From positions 1 through 10,643 of the forward strand of contig DAOVRE010000029.1 of assembly GCA_030628305.1 (NCBI GenBank): a DNA stretch of 10,643 nt. Reading direction: 5' to 3'. How positions within the stretch are numbered: position 1 is the first letter of the stretch; each line of letters begins with the position of its first letter. The stretch is from Candidatus Heimdallarchaeota archaeon. Its GTDB lineage: Archaea; Asgardarchaeota; Heimdallarchaeia; Heimdallarchaeales; Heimdallarchaeaceae. The notes beneath the pieces are model-generated. The model was not told the DNA's origin and made no database searches. It worked only from the letters and a program-made list of their open reading frames with translations. The position numbers and the translations under genes are program-made. Shown here in pieces: positions 1 to 6,517 of this stretch.

Positions 1-1
1 C

Positions 2-418
2 ATAAAATCAGCTGACGGGGAGAAAATTGTTGCACATTTGTTTAAGGGGTTGGATGAATCCTTTGCTTCAAGAGTACAAGAAGGAGACATAATCATAGCT
101 GGAGCGAATTTTGGTTGTGGATCATCAAGAGAGCACCCTTCAGTAGGACTGGCGTTTGCAGGTGTAAAAGCCGTTATAGTGAAATCTGTTTCACGCATTT
201 TCTTTCGATCAGCAATCAACCAAGGATTGCCAATAATAGTTCACCCACAGTTTATTGAAAACTATAATTCAAAAGAATCTGTAACAATAGATTTGCAAAA
301 TGGAATTATTATGAATGGAGATAAAAGATATACATTTCCAAAATTACCTTCAGAGTTATTAGAAATTTTCAATGCAGGTGGTCTTATCAATTATTATCAA
401 AAGAAGTATTCAGAATAA
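2..418 (+). CDS. Aconitase / 3-isopropylmalate dehydratase small subunit (LeuD/HacB-like), 5' partial
   Basis: This is the swivel-domain subunit of a two-subunit aconitase-superfamily hydro-lyase. The frame is open to the left edge, so the N-terminus is missing; a TTG at 38 is in frame but lies inside the conserved domain and is not a believable start. The visible part carries the family signature GCGSSREH (the SSREH codons are at 122-136), which holds the catalytic Ser and substrate-binding Arg of aconitases. It then has an AVIVKSVSRIFFR strand-helix segment, the INQGLPI motif, and a LeuD-like ending with an NAGGLI..Y helix. The substrate-selecting loop near the N-terminus is outside the window, so citrate/isocitrate, isopropylmalate and homocitrate cannot be separated from sequence alone. 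The gene sits 12 nt before an ATP-citrate-lyase-like pair in the same orientation, which favours a citrate/isocitrate role (inference). The large Fe-S subunit should lie upstream. Confidence 0.85.
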   Translation: MKSADGEKIVAHLFKGLDESFASRVQEGDIIIAGANFGCGSSREHPSVGLAFAGVKAVIVKSVSRIFFRSAINQGLPIIVHPQFIENYNSKESVTIDLQNGIIMNGDKRYTFPKLPSELLEIFNAGGLINYYQKKYSE

Positions 419-430
419 AAGGTAAAAACA

Positions 431-1741
431 ATGAAATTATACGAATACGAAGCAAAACAAATTTTTGAAAAGTTTGGTTTAGCAGTGCCAAAGAAGATTG
501 GTATAATAGAAAGTATTAGCGATTTAGAAGGTTTATCCTTGAATTTTCCAATAATGATCAAAGCAATGGTTTTGATAGGGGGAAGAGGAAAAGCTGGTGG
601 GATAAAAAAAGCTGATAATATTGAAGAAGCAAGAGACATTTGTAACAAGATGTTTGATTTAGTTATTCATGGTTTTGTTATAAAAAGACTACTTCTTGAG
701 GAAGCTGTGAGCGTATCACATGAGATTTATTTATCAATAATAACAGACCCCGCAACATTTGATCTTGTTGTTGTTGCATCTGCAAGTGGTGGAATAGATA
801 TTGAAGAAGTGGCTAAAAATCAACCTGAAGAAATTTGGAAGAGAACCTTAAGTGACAATCCTAAGACTCTTTCAGAGGAGGTAAGCCAAGAAGCAGCAGA
901 TTTTCTAGTTGGACGAAATCCAGAGTTGACTTCGGTTAAAGAAAGTTTATCTACAGCTATAATTTCATTATTTTCAGCTTTTCAACAATCTGAAGCCAAA
1001 ATATGTGAAATTAATCCACTCATAGTAACCAATGATAATCAACTAATAGCTGCAGATGCAAAATTTGTATTAGACGACAATAGCTTGTACAGACAAACTC
1101 CACTGCTCAAATCAATTGGAATTGACCCTAGAAGTAAGAGACATGATGTGTCAGAGCAAACCAAATATGAAGCACAAGCATACATTATTGGTTTTCCATT
1201 TCTTGATTTACTTGTCAATCCAGTGAATTTTCAAAAAGAAGAAGATAAACTATATGTTGGATTAGTTCCTGGAGGAGCAGGTTATGGTATCTTTTCAATT
1301 GATGAAGTTGTAAATATTGGCAATCGCTATTTTGATGGAAATGTAGTTCCAATCAATTTCATGGACAGCGGGGGAGGACCTTCACTAAGTAAGGTTGCAG
1401 ATATGTTTCATCTCTTAATGGATCATCCAGCAACAGATCTAATAATTACAAGCCGCTTTGGTGGCATATCAAGTTGTGACATATTTATTCAAGGTTTAAT
1501 TATGGCTCTAAGGGATAGATACATCTCAAAAAGAAGAATGATTCCAGTCTTTGGTCGAATGGTTGGAACGGATTTAGCTGCAGCGAGAGCTTTTCTTGAC
1601 AAAGCGAAGAAAGAGTCACCTGAACCCTTGAAAGATCTGCACATAATTGTTGGTAATCAAAAGATAATGGCAGATGTCATCAAAGATGGTATTGAATATG
1701 GCTTTAAAATCAAAAAACAGAAAGGAATTGGGGGTAATTAA
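431..1741 (+). CDS. aclB: ATP-citrate lyase beta subunit / SucC-like citryl-CoA synthetase large subunit
   Basis: This ATP-grasp subunit would phosphorylate the partner subunit and help form an acyl-CoA from citrate, ATP and CoA. It begins with the SucC-type LYEYEAKQIF helix and has the ATP-grasp nucleotide loop GGRGKAGG at residues 50-57. EINPLIV at 193-199 supplies the metal-binding Glu/Asn, and the C-terminal ligase domain follows with MDSGGG (311-316) and FGGISSCD (343-350). At 436 residues it is longer than SucC (about 390) and near the length of the citryl-CoA synthetase large subunit; the extra length lies mostly around 220-275. The ATG at 431 comes 12 nt after the dehydratase stop, and the stop abuts the next ATG with no gap, so the subunits are probably translationally coupled. 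Motif by motif it resembles SucC more than animal ACLY, so the citrate assignment relies on the fused lyase domain of its partner. Succinyl-CoA synthetase is the alternative. Confidence 0.82.
   Translation: MKLYEYEAKQIFEKFGLAVPKKIGIIESISDLEGLSLNFPIMIKAMVLIGGRGKAGGIKKADNIEEARDICNKMFDLVIHGFVIKRLLLEEAVSVSHEIYLSIITDPATFDLVVVASASGGIDIEEVAKNQPEEIWKRTLSDNPKTLSEEVSQEAADFLVGRNPELTSVKESLSTAIISLFSAFQQSEAKICEINPLIVTNDNQLIAADAKFVLDDNSLYRQTPLLKSIGIDPRSKRHDVSEQTKYEAQAYIIGFPFLDLLVNPVNFQKEEDKLYVGLVPGGAGYGIFSIDEVVNIGNRYFDGNVVPINFMDSGGGPSLSKVADMFHLLMDHPATDLIITSRFGGISSCDIFIQGLIMALRDRYISKRRMIPVFGRMVGTDLAAARAFLDKAKKESPEPLKDLHIIVGNQKIMADVIKDGIEYGFKIKKQKGIGGN
1730..1735 (+). promoter_or_regulatory. Ribosome-binding site of the large acl subunit
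   Basis: GGGGGT lies 6 nt before the ATG at 1742, inside the last codons of the preceding gene. It pairs with the archaeal anti-Shine-Dalgarno sequence with one G-U wobble. With TAA directly followed by ATG, this supports coupled, near-stoichiometric translation of the two subunits. Confidence 0.6.
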
Positions 1742-3886
1742 ATGACAATTGAGAAACTTTCAGCTGAACAAGGTTTACTTTATTATTTCATTAAGCAAGT
1801 TCGCCCAGAGCTCGCTGAGAAGATTACAGAAACAAAAACAATTGAAACCATGATAGTAGGATTAGGTAGACAAGGAACAAGACATGCTCAACTGATGATG
1901 GAATATGGTACAAATGTTACTTGTGGTGTAGCTAAAGGAAAAGGTGGAACTTCAGTTCATGAGAGAATTCCGGTATATGAGAGCGCTCAAGATGCTATGG
2001 GGAAGCACCCAAATATTGCAGTTGCCAGCATTTGGAGGCATTATTCAACAGCAAAGGATGCTACAATCGAAGTAATTAGAGCTGGGGTACCAATCGTTGT
2101 CTTGATTTCTGAGTTTATTCCACTAAAGGATGTCAGAGACATACTTGTTGAAGCGAGGAAACACAAAACCATTCTATTTGGAGGAAATACTCCTGGTATA
2201 ATTTTTCCTCCAGAAGGAATAAAAGTTGGAATGCTTCCAGATATCTTTCAAGCTGAATTGATTGGGGATAAAATAGGACAAAAAGGTGTCACTATTCTTT
2301 CACGAAGCGGGGCGATTCTCTACCATTTATCAGATGCATTAGCAAGTGCAGGTATTGCCCAAAACGGTGTACTTGGTGTTGGAGGAGATGGTGCAATTGG
2401 TTCTCGCTTTGTAGACCTTGTTTCAAGAATTATGTTTTACGAAAATACTGATCTTGTTGTCATTGCTGGAGAGATTGGAGGGATGCAAGAAGAACTTCTT
2501 GCACAAGATATGATAGCAAATCCAGAGAAATATCCTAAACCTTTGGTAGCTTTGATTTCAGGTGCCAACGCTCCCGAGGGAAAAACAATGGGTCATGCTG
2601 GAGCTGTAATTTCTCCTGGACAAAAATTCGGGACTTATGAGTCAAAACGAGAGGTGTTGGAACAAGCTGGTGCCACAGTAGTTAATCATCAACATGACTT
2701 AATTGAAGCTGTCAAAACAAAACTAGATAGGTCATATTTTGATGTTGAAATATATTATAACAAAATGCAGAAGAAATGGGATGAAAAACCACCTGAAAAA
2801 ACTTGGGGTACTTTGATAACAAATGTTATGCCTAACAACTTGATAATAAGAGGTTACCCACTGCAAGATGTTATAGCCAATAAAGGTCTGTTAGAAACAT
2901 CTTATCTTTTACAAGTTGGGGAATTTCCAGATGAATCAACATTAGTTGAGCTAGAAAAGATAGCTGTGGATGCAACAAGGCAACCTTTTGTAAACCATAA
3001 TGCAGTTCCCACAAGCCCAGACATTTCAAAGATGTTAGGAACTTATCTCTTGCTTGATACTCGCTTGTCCAACTACGTTAATTTGACTAGTGATGTAGCT
3101 AAAGTAGCTGCGTTTAGTTTAGGAAGAATGCTAAGATATCTTGCAATACTCTTAGGAAACATAGACTTGATTGAGAATGCATGTGAAGAAGATATTTCTT
3201 TCAGTAAAATGATATATTTTGGACTTGTTGGAGAAGAACAGCCAGATCAGTTAAAAGTTAAGTTACTCGAATCTATGATAACAGCTTGTGTCGATCACGG
3301 CATAACACCTCCATCTGCTCAAGCAACATTGGTATTAGCATCTACCAGAGCAAGTTTTGAGGTAGCAATGTCAGCTGGTCTTCAAGCGATTACTGATGTT
3401 CATGGAGGAGCAGGACAAAAGGCCGCTGGTTTTTTCTTGTCTATAGCAAAAAAAGCTAGAGAAGAGAATATTAATCTTGATGAAGCAACATTTGAATTAA
3501 TTCGTGATACAATCAAAGCAGGCAAAAGAGTAGAGGGGTTAGGTCACCGTATACATACTCAAGACCCTAGAAGAGATATTCTTTGGCAACTTGCTGAAGA
3601 GGCAGGTTACGCAAAAGAATGTGTTGCTATATCAAAAATTGTAAGCGATGTTTTTTACAGAGTAAGAGGAATGAATCTTCCGATCAATGTAGACGGTGTG
3701 ATAGCTGCAATTGTTGCCGATATGAAATTAGATCCAAAATTAGCAAAAGCAATTTTCGTGTTTGGAAGAACATCAGGTTTAGCTGCCCATTACCATGAAG
3801 AAATCAGTACGCAACCGCAAATGAGACGACTAGCGTTTGATAAAGCGGTATACAAAGGGTCTTCTATTCGAGAGATAAAACAATAG
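1742..3886 (+). CDS. aclA: ATP-citrate lyase alpha subunit: SucD-like CoA ligase fused to a citrate-synthase-like lyase domain
   Basis: Residues about 30-330 form a SucD-like half: a CoA-binding Rossmann segment (GLGRQGTRHAQ 40-50, KGKGGT 65-70), GGNTPGII (147-154), LSRSGAI (186-192), GVGGDGAIG (212-220), and MGHAGAVISPG (283-293). H285 is the expected phosphohistidine. A charged linker (about 335-353) leads to a citrate-synthase/citryl-CoA-lyase domain at 354-714. It has IIRGYPLQD near its start, DHG with H519, GLGHRIHTQDPR with H602, NVDG with D651 and VFGR with R676; H519, H602 and D651 match the His-His-Asp set of citrate synthase. The expected reaction is cleavage of citryl-CoA, made by the ligase half and its beta partner, to acetyl-CoA and oxaloacetate. 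At 714 residues it is about 100 longer than the Chlorobium-type AclA (about 610), because the C-terminal half has full citrate-synthase length. No signal peptide is visible, so it should be cytosolic. Whether it runs mainly in the cleavage or synthesis direction cannot be told. Confidence 0.85.
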   Translation: MTIEKLSAEQGLLYYFIKQVRPELAEKITETKTIETMIVGLGRQGTRHAQLMMEYGTNVTCGVAKGKGGTSVHERIPVYESAQDAMGKHPNIAVASIWRHYSTAKDATIEVIRAGVPIVVLISEFIPLKDVRDILVEARKHKTILFGGNTPGIIFPPEGIKVGMLPDIFQAELIGDKIGQKGVTILSRSGAILYHLSDALASAGIAQNGVLGVGGDGAIGSRFVDLVSRIMFYENTDLVVIAGEIGGMQEELLAQDMIANPEKYPKPLVALISGANAPEGKTMGHAGAVISPGQKFGTYESKREVLEQAGATVVNHQHDLIEAVKTKLDRSYFDVEIYYNKMQKKWDEKPPEKTWGTLITNVMPNNLIIRGYPLQDVIANKGLLETSYLLQVGEFPDESTLVELEKIAVDATRQPFVNHNAVPTSPDISKMLGTYLLLDTRLSNYVNLTSDVAKVAAFSLGRMLRYLAILLGNIDLIENACEEDISFSKMIYFGLVGEEQPDQLKVKLLESMITACVDHGITPPSAQATLVLASTRASFEVAMSAGLQAITDVHGGAGQKAAGFFLSIAKKAREENINLDEATFELIRDTIKAGKRVEGLGHRIHTQDPRRDILWQLAEEAGYAKECVAISKIVSDVFYRVRGMNLPINVDGVIAAIVADMKLDPKLAKAIFVFGRTSGLAAHYHEEISTQPQMRRLAFDKAVYKGSSIREIKQ

Positions 3887-3908
3887 CCTTAAACTTGGTT
3901 TAAGGCTA
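3884..3908 (+). terminator. Perfect 11-bp hairpin at the end of the acl operon
   Basis: TAGCCTTAAAC (3884-3894), a TTG loop, then GTTTAAGGCTA (3898-3908) form a perfect inverted repeat. Its first three bases are the stop codon of the large acl subunit. It is followed by a pyrimidine-rich stretch with two TTCTA units and T runs (3909-3922), which suits archaeal transcription termination. A role in 3'-end processing or mRNA stability is equally possible. Confidence 0.6.
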
Positions 3909-3936
3909 TATTCTATTCTATTAAGGATGCTTTGTT

Positions 3937-3940
3937 GGAG
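3937..3940 (+). promoter_or_regulatory. Ribosome-binding site fixing the Trm5/Taw2-like start
   Basis: GGAG lies 6 nt before the ATG at 3947. This favours that ATG over the in-frame TTG at 3932, which would place the GGAG inside the coding sequence. Confidence 0.6.
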
Positions 3941-3946
3941 ATAAGA

Positions 3947-4738
3947 ATGAAAACTTTAGCATTTGAAATAATTGGAAGTATTTTGATTATTAGGGATTCA
4001 GCTAATGATAGAGTTTTGAAAGAATTTGCAGAAGAAAAGATGAAGAAACATCCGTATATTCAAACAGTTATGTTACAAACCACAAAAATACAAGGTCAGG
4101 AGAGAATTCGCAAACTAAAATTTCTTATTGGAAATGAGAATTTCGAAACAATTCACAGAGAACATGGTAATCAATACTTACTCAACCCCCTAGACACCTT
4201 TTTTTCACCTAGATTAAGTTTTGAAAGAATGAGGATAGCTAGCCTAGTCAAAGAAAACGAAGTCATTCTTAATTTCTTTGCTGGAGTGGGACCGTTCAGC
4301 ATTACAATCGCTAAGAAACAAAAAAATTGTTTAATTCATAGTATCGAAATTAACGAAAAAGCATGCAATTACATGCGAAAAAACATTGAACTAAACAATT
4401 GTGAAGACAATATTATTGTATATTGCGGAGATGCTTTTGATATTGTTCCTTATAAATTTCTAAATTCTGCGGATAGAGTGTTACTTCCACTTCCACTAGA
4501 ATCAAAACGTTCCTTACCTTTGGCTATTGAATGTTTAAAAGAGGGCAAAGGCATTATTCACTGGCAAATAACTGATCACCTGAGTTCAAAGAATATTGAT
4601 TTGAATGATGTAACCACAAGCATAGAGAAGATATTTGCAAAAGAGAATGTTTCTTTTGGATTCAGTATTAGTGAGTATCGCATCATTAGATGGATCGCAC
4701 CCCATATTGCGCATATTGCAATAGATATCGAATTATGA
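3947..4738 (+). CDS. Trm5/Taw2-family SAM-dependent tRNA-modifying enzyme
   Basis: This 263-residue protein belongs to the family that acts on G37 of tRNA next to the anticodon: Trm5 makes m1G37, and Taw2 transfers an aminocarboxypropyl group in wyosine synthesis. The N-terminal part (1-95) matches the D2 region: a FEIIG strand, TTKIQGQERIR (45-55), TIHREHG (68-74) and FFSPRLSFER (85-94). The Rossmann SAM-binding core follows with LNFFAGVGPF (108-117) and an acidic ribose-binding strand ending IEINE (133-137). The active-site loop after ADRV (175-178) reads LLPLP, where Trm5 normally has an NLP/NPP motif. The C-terminal strand (YRIIRWIAPHIAHIAIDIEL, 244-263) is also typical. It lacks the roughly 70-residue D1 domain of many archaeal Trm5 enzymes, which fits Taw2 length, but PLP looks closer to Trm5's NLP. 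I therefore leave the exact reaction open. It lies after the acl hairpin and its last 6 bp overlap the convergent neighbour. Confidence 0.8.
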   Translation: MKTLAFEIIGSILIIRDSANDRVLKEFAEEKMKKHPYIQTVMLQTTKIQGQERIRKLKFLIGNENFETIHREHGNQYLLNPLDTFFSPRLSFERMRIASLVKENEVILNFFAGVGPFSITIAKKQKNCLIHSIEINEKACNYMRKNIELNNCEDNIIVYCGDAFDIVPYKFLNSADRVLLPLPLESKRSLPLAIECLKEGKGIIHWQITDHLSSKNIDLNDVTTSIEKIFAKENVSFGFSISEYRIIRWIAPHIAHIAIDIEL

Positions 4739-5158
4739 AATTGAAAATTCACTTGCGTAATCCGCAATCTGAATTAGTTCTTCAATCATTTTTTCACTTG
4801 TAAGAATAATTTCATTTTTTGGTTTTAACTGTTCTATTGTTTTGATAAAATCGTTTACTGAAATTTGACTATTACATAGAAAAAGATCAACGTTTGCTAC
4901 TAATATAGTGCGATTATTATTCGAAGACAAGCTCTTGAAAGCATTTAACCCAAGGCGCTTAATTTCTGTTTTATTAATAATCTGAATCTGTAAATGGCTA
5001 CGATTCTCTAGGCTTTTAATCCAACTATAATTATCATTAAAAACAATAAAAGTAGTCTTAAGAGAATGACCTTCAGATCTAATAATTGTACCTAAGCCTG
5101 TTTCAAAAGCCTTTATCCTATCTCCAAAGTAGAAATGAACCAAACCTGACATTATCAT
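4733..5158 (-). CDS. Degenerate CobO/BtuR-type adenosyltransferase relative lacking the P-loop
   Basis: The 141-residue product follows the plan of cob(I)alamin adenosyltransferases of the CobO/BtuR/CobA P-loop family. It has a GLVHFYFGD strand (5-13), then IIRSEGHSLKTTFIVF (25-40) like the family's RA.GHGLKV..V.F, and near the C-terminus an SVNDFI....P...IILTS segment (100-121) and ELIQIADYASEF (127-138) like the family's ELIELAD...E. The ATP-binding loop, normally GDGKGKTTA, reads GDRIKAFET (12-20), losing the Gly, Lys and Thr residues. The Walker-B-like LDE is replaced by VANVD (87-91). It is also shorter than the usual 170-200 residues. Cobalamin adenosylation is therefore unlikely; a corrinoid- or nucleotide-sensing or structural role is possible but unproven. 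ATG 5158 is chosen; ATG 5152 (Met3) is a close alternative. It is the last gene of the minus-strand run, 19 nt after the acidic coiled-coil gene. Confidence 0.6.
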   Translation of the reverse strand: MIMSGLVHFYFGDRIKAFETGLGTIIRSEGHSLKTTFIVFNDNYSWIKSLENRSHLQIQIINKTEIKRLGLNAFKSLSSNNNRTILVANVDLFLCNSQISVNDFIKTIEQLKPKNEIILTSEKMIEELIQIADYASEFSIS

Positions 5159-5177
5159 TCCAGCTTAAAAACTACTT

Positions 5178-6515
5178 TTAAATTTTCTTTATATATCTTC
5201 TATAACCATCTAACGTATCTTCAATCCTTAGAACATGTTTTTCGGCCTTAATTCTGAGTTCTTGCCATTCTTCTTCATCAATCTTCTCAGAATTTAACGC
5301 TTGTTCAAGTTGTTGAATTCGCTCTAAGGCTTTTTGTCTCTTCGATTCTAAATGAGTAATAATGTTCTGAATGTCTTCAGATTGCACAGGAGGTTTCTCA
5401 GTTTCACCCGATTCTGCCTCAATCATTTTGGTTAGAGGAGATTTTTCTTCTGGTTCAATGTCTTTTTCTTCGGAAACATGAGCTATTGTTTTCTTGATAG
5501 ATGAAACGAACTCTGCTGCATCTTCTTCTCCTTCTGGTGCAGAGAGAACGCTTCCCAAACGCGATACTGAAGTCCTGAAAGCATGTACTTCTTCCAGTTC
5601 TTCATCTGTAAGTCCTTCATCAATTATTAGTTCTTGCTCAGGTATTGAGGAAATATCATCACCTAAAGTCAGTAATTTTTCAGTTAAAGGCGATATTACG
5701 GAATCGTCCCCAGGATCTAGAGCTGTTAAGAGGCTAGCTAGTTTTCTTAATGATTCTTGTTCAGATTCCATAGTTTGCATAAATGGCTCTTGTTCGAATT
5801 CATATTGTGATGCCAGTTCTATTCCTTCAATCAAATCTTTCGCATCTGATGAAATGTCTTCCTTTTCTTTAATCACAATTTCATCTTTCATTTCTGACGC
5901 AGTCTCTGTTTTAGTAGTATCAATCTCCTCATCTGCCCCTTCTCCTTTTGTTTCTTCATCGAAAGCCTCTTTTTCAGACAGGGTATCTTTGATTACTTCT
6001 TCCTTTTCTTTAGTGTCAATTTCATGAATAACTTCAACCTTTTTCTTCGATACTGTTTCCTTTTCGATAATTTCACCCTTTGGTGATTTTGATGTTTTTG
6101 CCTTAATCTTCTTTATCTCTTCATTTAAAGAATGGAGACTCAATTCTAAAGACTCAAGTTTCGCATTTAAATATTGGAGTGCATCATTGTCAACTGCTAC
6201 CGAGCGTTGATATTCAATCTGTAACATATTAGCATGAGTTATCACATTGTAGACGGTATCTGTCATTTCAGGTAACTCACGAAACCAAGGTCCTGCACTA
6301 TCAAATTTTAATAATACATCCTTTGCTTTTTGAAAATGTTTTTCATATTCTTCTTGTTGTTCAAGAGGCAGAAAGGATTTAGCAAAAGATGTTAAAGTTG
6401 CAAGGTTTGTTATTAAATGTGCTTTGACGTTTTCTTCCTCATCAGGATTGTATTCTCCTTTTAAGACACCCCAAAACATCTTTTTTATTTCTTCAATGGC
6501 TTCTTCGAGATTCAT
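5178..6515 (-). CDS. Highly acidic coiled-coil protein of unknown function
   Basis: I do not recognise a family for this 445-residue protein. Residues 1-140 are predicted mostly helical, with a conserved-looking core (FAKSFLP 44-50, GPWFRELPEM 75-84) and a leucine-rich helix (115-138) resembling a coiled coil. Residues 140-225 are a low-complexity, Glu/Lys-rich linker, probably disordered. A second helical block (about 222-345) contains repeated Leu/Ser/Asp-rich helices such as LASLLTALDPGDD (259-271) and LTDEELEEVHAF (302-313). Another acidic linker (345-378) leads to a C-terminal coiled coil (383-445) whose EKIDEEEWQELR turn resembles the short helix-turn-helix of SHOCT-like tails (weak). 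There is no signal peptide or membrane segment. It starts 2 nt after the TIM-barrel gene and precedes the CobO-like gene by 19 nt, so the three are probably co-transcribed. A scaffold or adaptor is my guess only. Confidence 0.75.
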   Translation of the reverse strand: MNLEEAIEEIKKMFWGVLKGEYNPDEEENVKAHLITNLATLTSFAKSFLPLEQQEEYEKHFQKAKDVLLKFDSAGPWFRELPEMTDTVYNVITHANMLQIEYQRSVAVDNDALQYLNAKLESLELSLHSLNEEIKKIKAKTSKSPKGEIIEKETVSKKKVEVIHEIDTKEKEEVIKDTLSEKEAFDEETKGEGADEEIDTTKTETASEMKDEIVIKEKEDISSDAKDLIEGIELASQYEFEQEPFMQTMESEQESLRKLASLLTALDPGDDSVISPLTEKLLTLGDDISSIPEQELIIDEGLTDEELEEVHAFRTSVSRLGSVLSAPEGEEDAAEFVSSIKKTIAHVSEEKDIEPEEKSPLTKMIEAESGETEKPPVQSEDIQNIITHLESKRQKALERIQQLEQALNSEKIDEEEWQELRIKAEKHVLRIEDTLDGYRRYIKKI

Positions 6516-6517
6516 TA

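Noticed and set aside
38..40. TTG as the true start of the first gene.
   Set aside because: The in-frame codons before it remain open and match the continuation of an aconitase small-subunit domain; the gene is cut by the window edge.
397..648. Minus-strand open frame with hydrophobic segments at the start of the beta acl subunit.
   Set aside because: It is antisense to the conserved ATP-grasp loop region; the Pro/Ile-rich translation is a shadow of Gly/Asn codons.
2889..3286. Apparent internal duplication in the large acl subunit: Y..x.VGE.PD...L..LE patterns at residues 383-411 and 486-514.
   Set aside because: Full-length citrate synthases normally have two such helical segments (a GELP-type one near the start and a second just before the catalytic DHG/DHE), so this is family architecture and not a recent repeat.
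3909..3922. Tandem TTCTA units after the acl hairpin as a repeat element.
   Set aside because: Only two short copies are present; this is better read as the pyrimidine-rich tract expected at a termination site.
4576..4767. Minus-strand open frame of 63 codons spanning the end of the Trm5/Taw2-like gene.
   Set aside because: It overlaps two well-supported genes, has no ribosome-binding site that I can see, and its hydrophobic content reflects antisense reading.
5494..6027. Long plus-strand open frame encoding a very Ser-rich 177-residue protein.
   Set aside because: It lies antisense inside the acidic coiled-coil gene; the Ser richness simply mirrors the GAA/GAT-rich (Glu/Asp) codons of the real gene.
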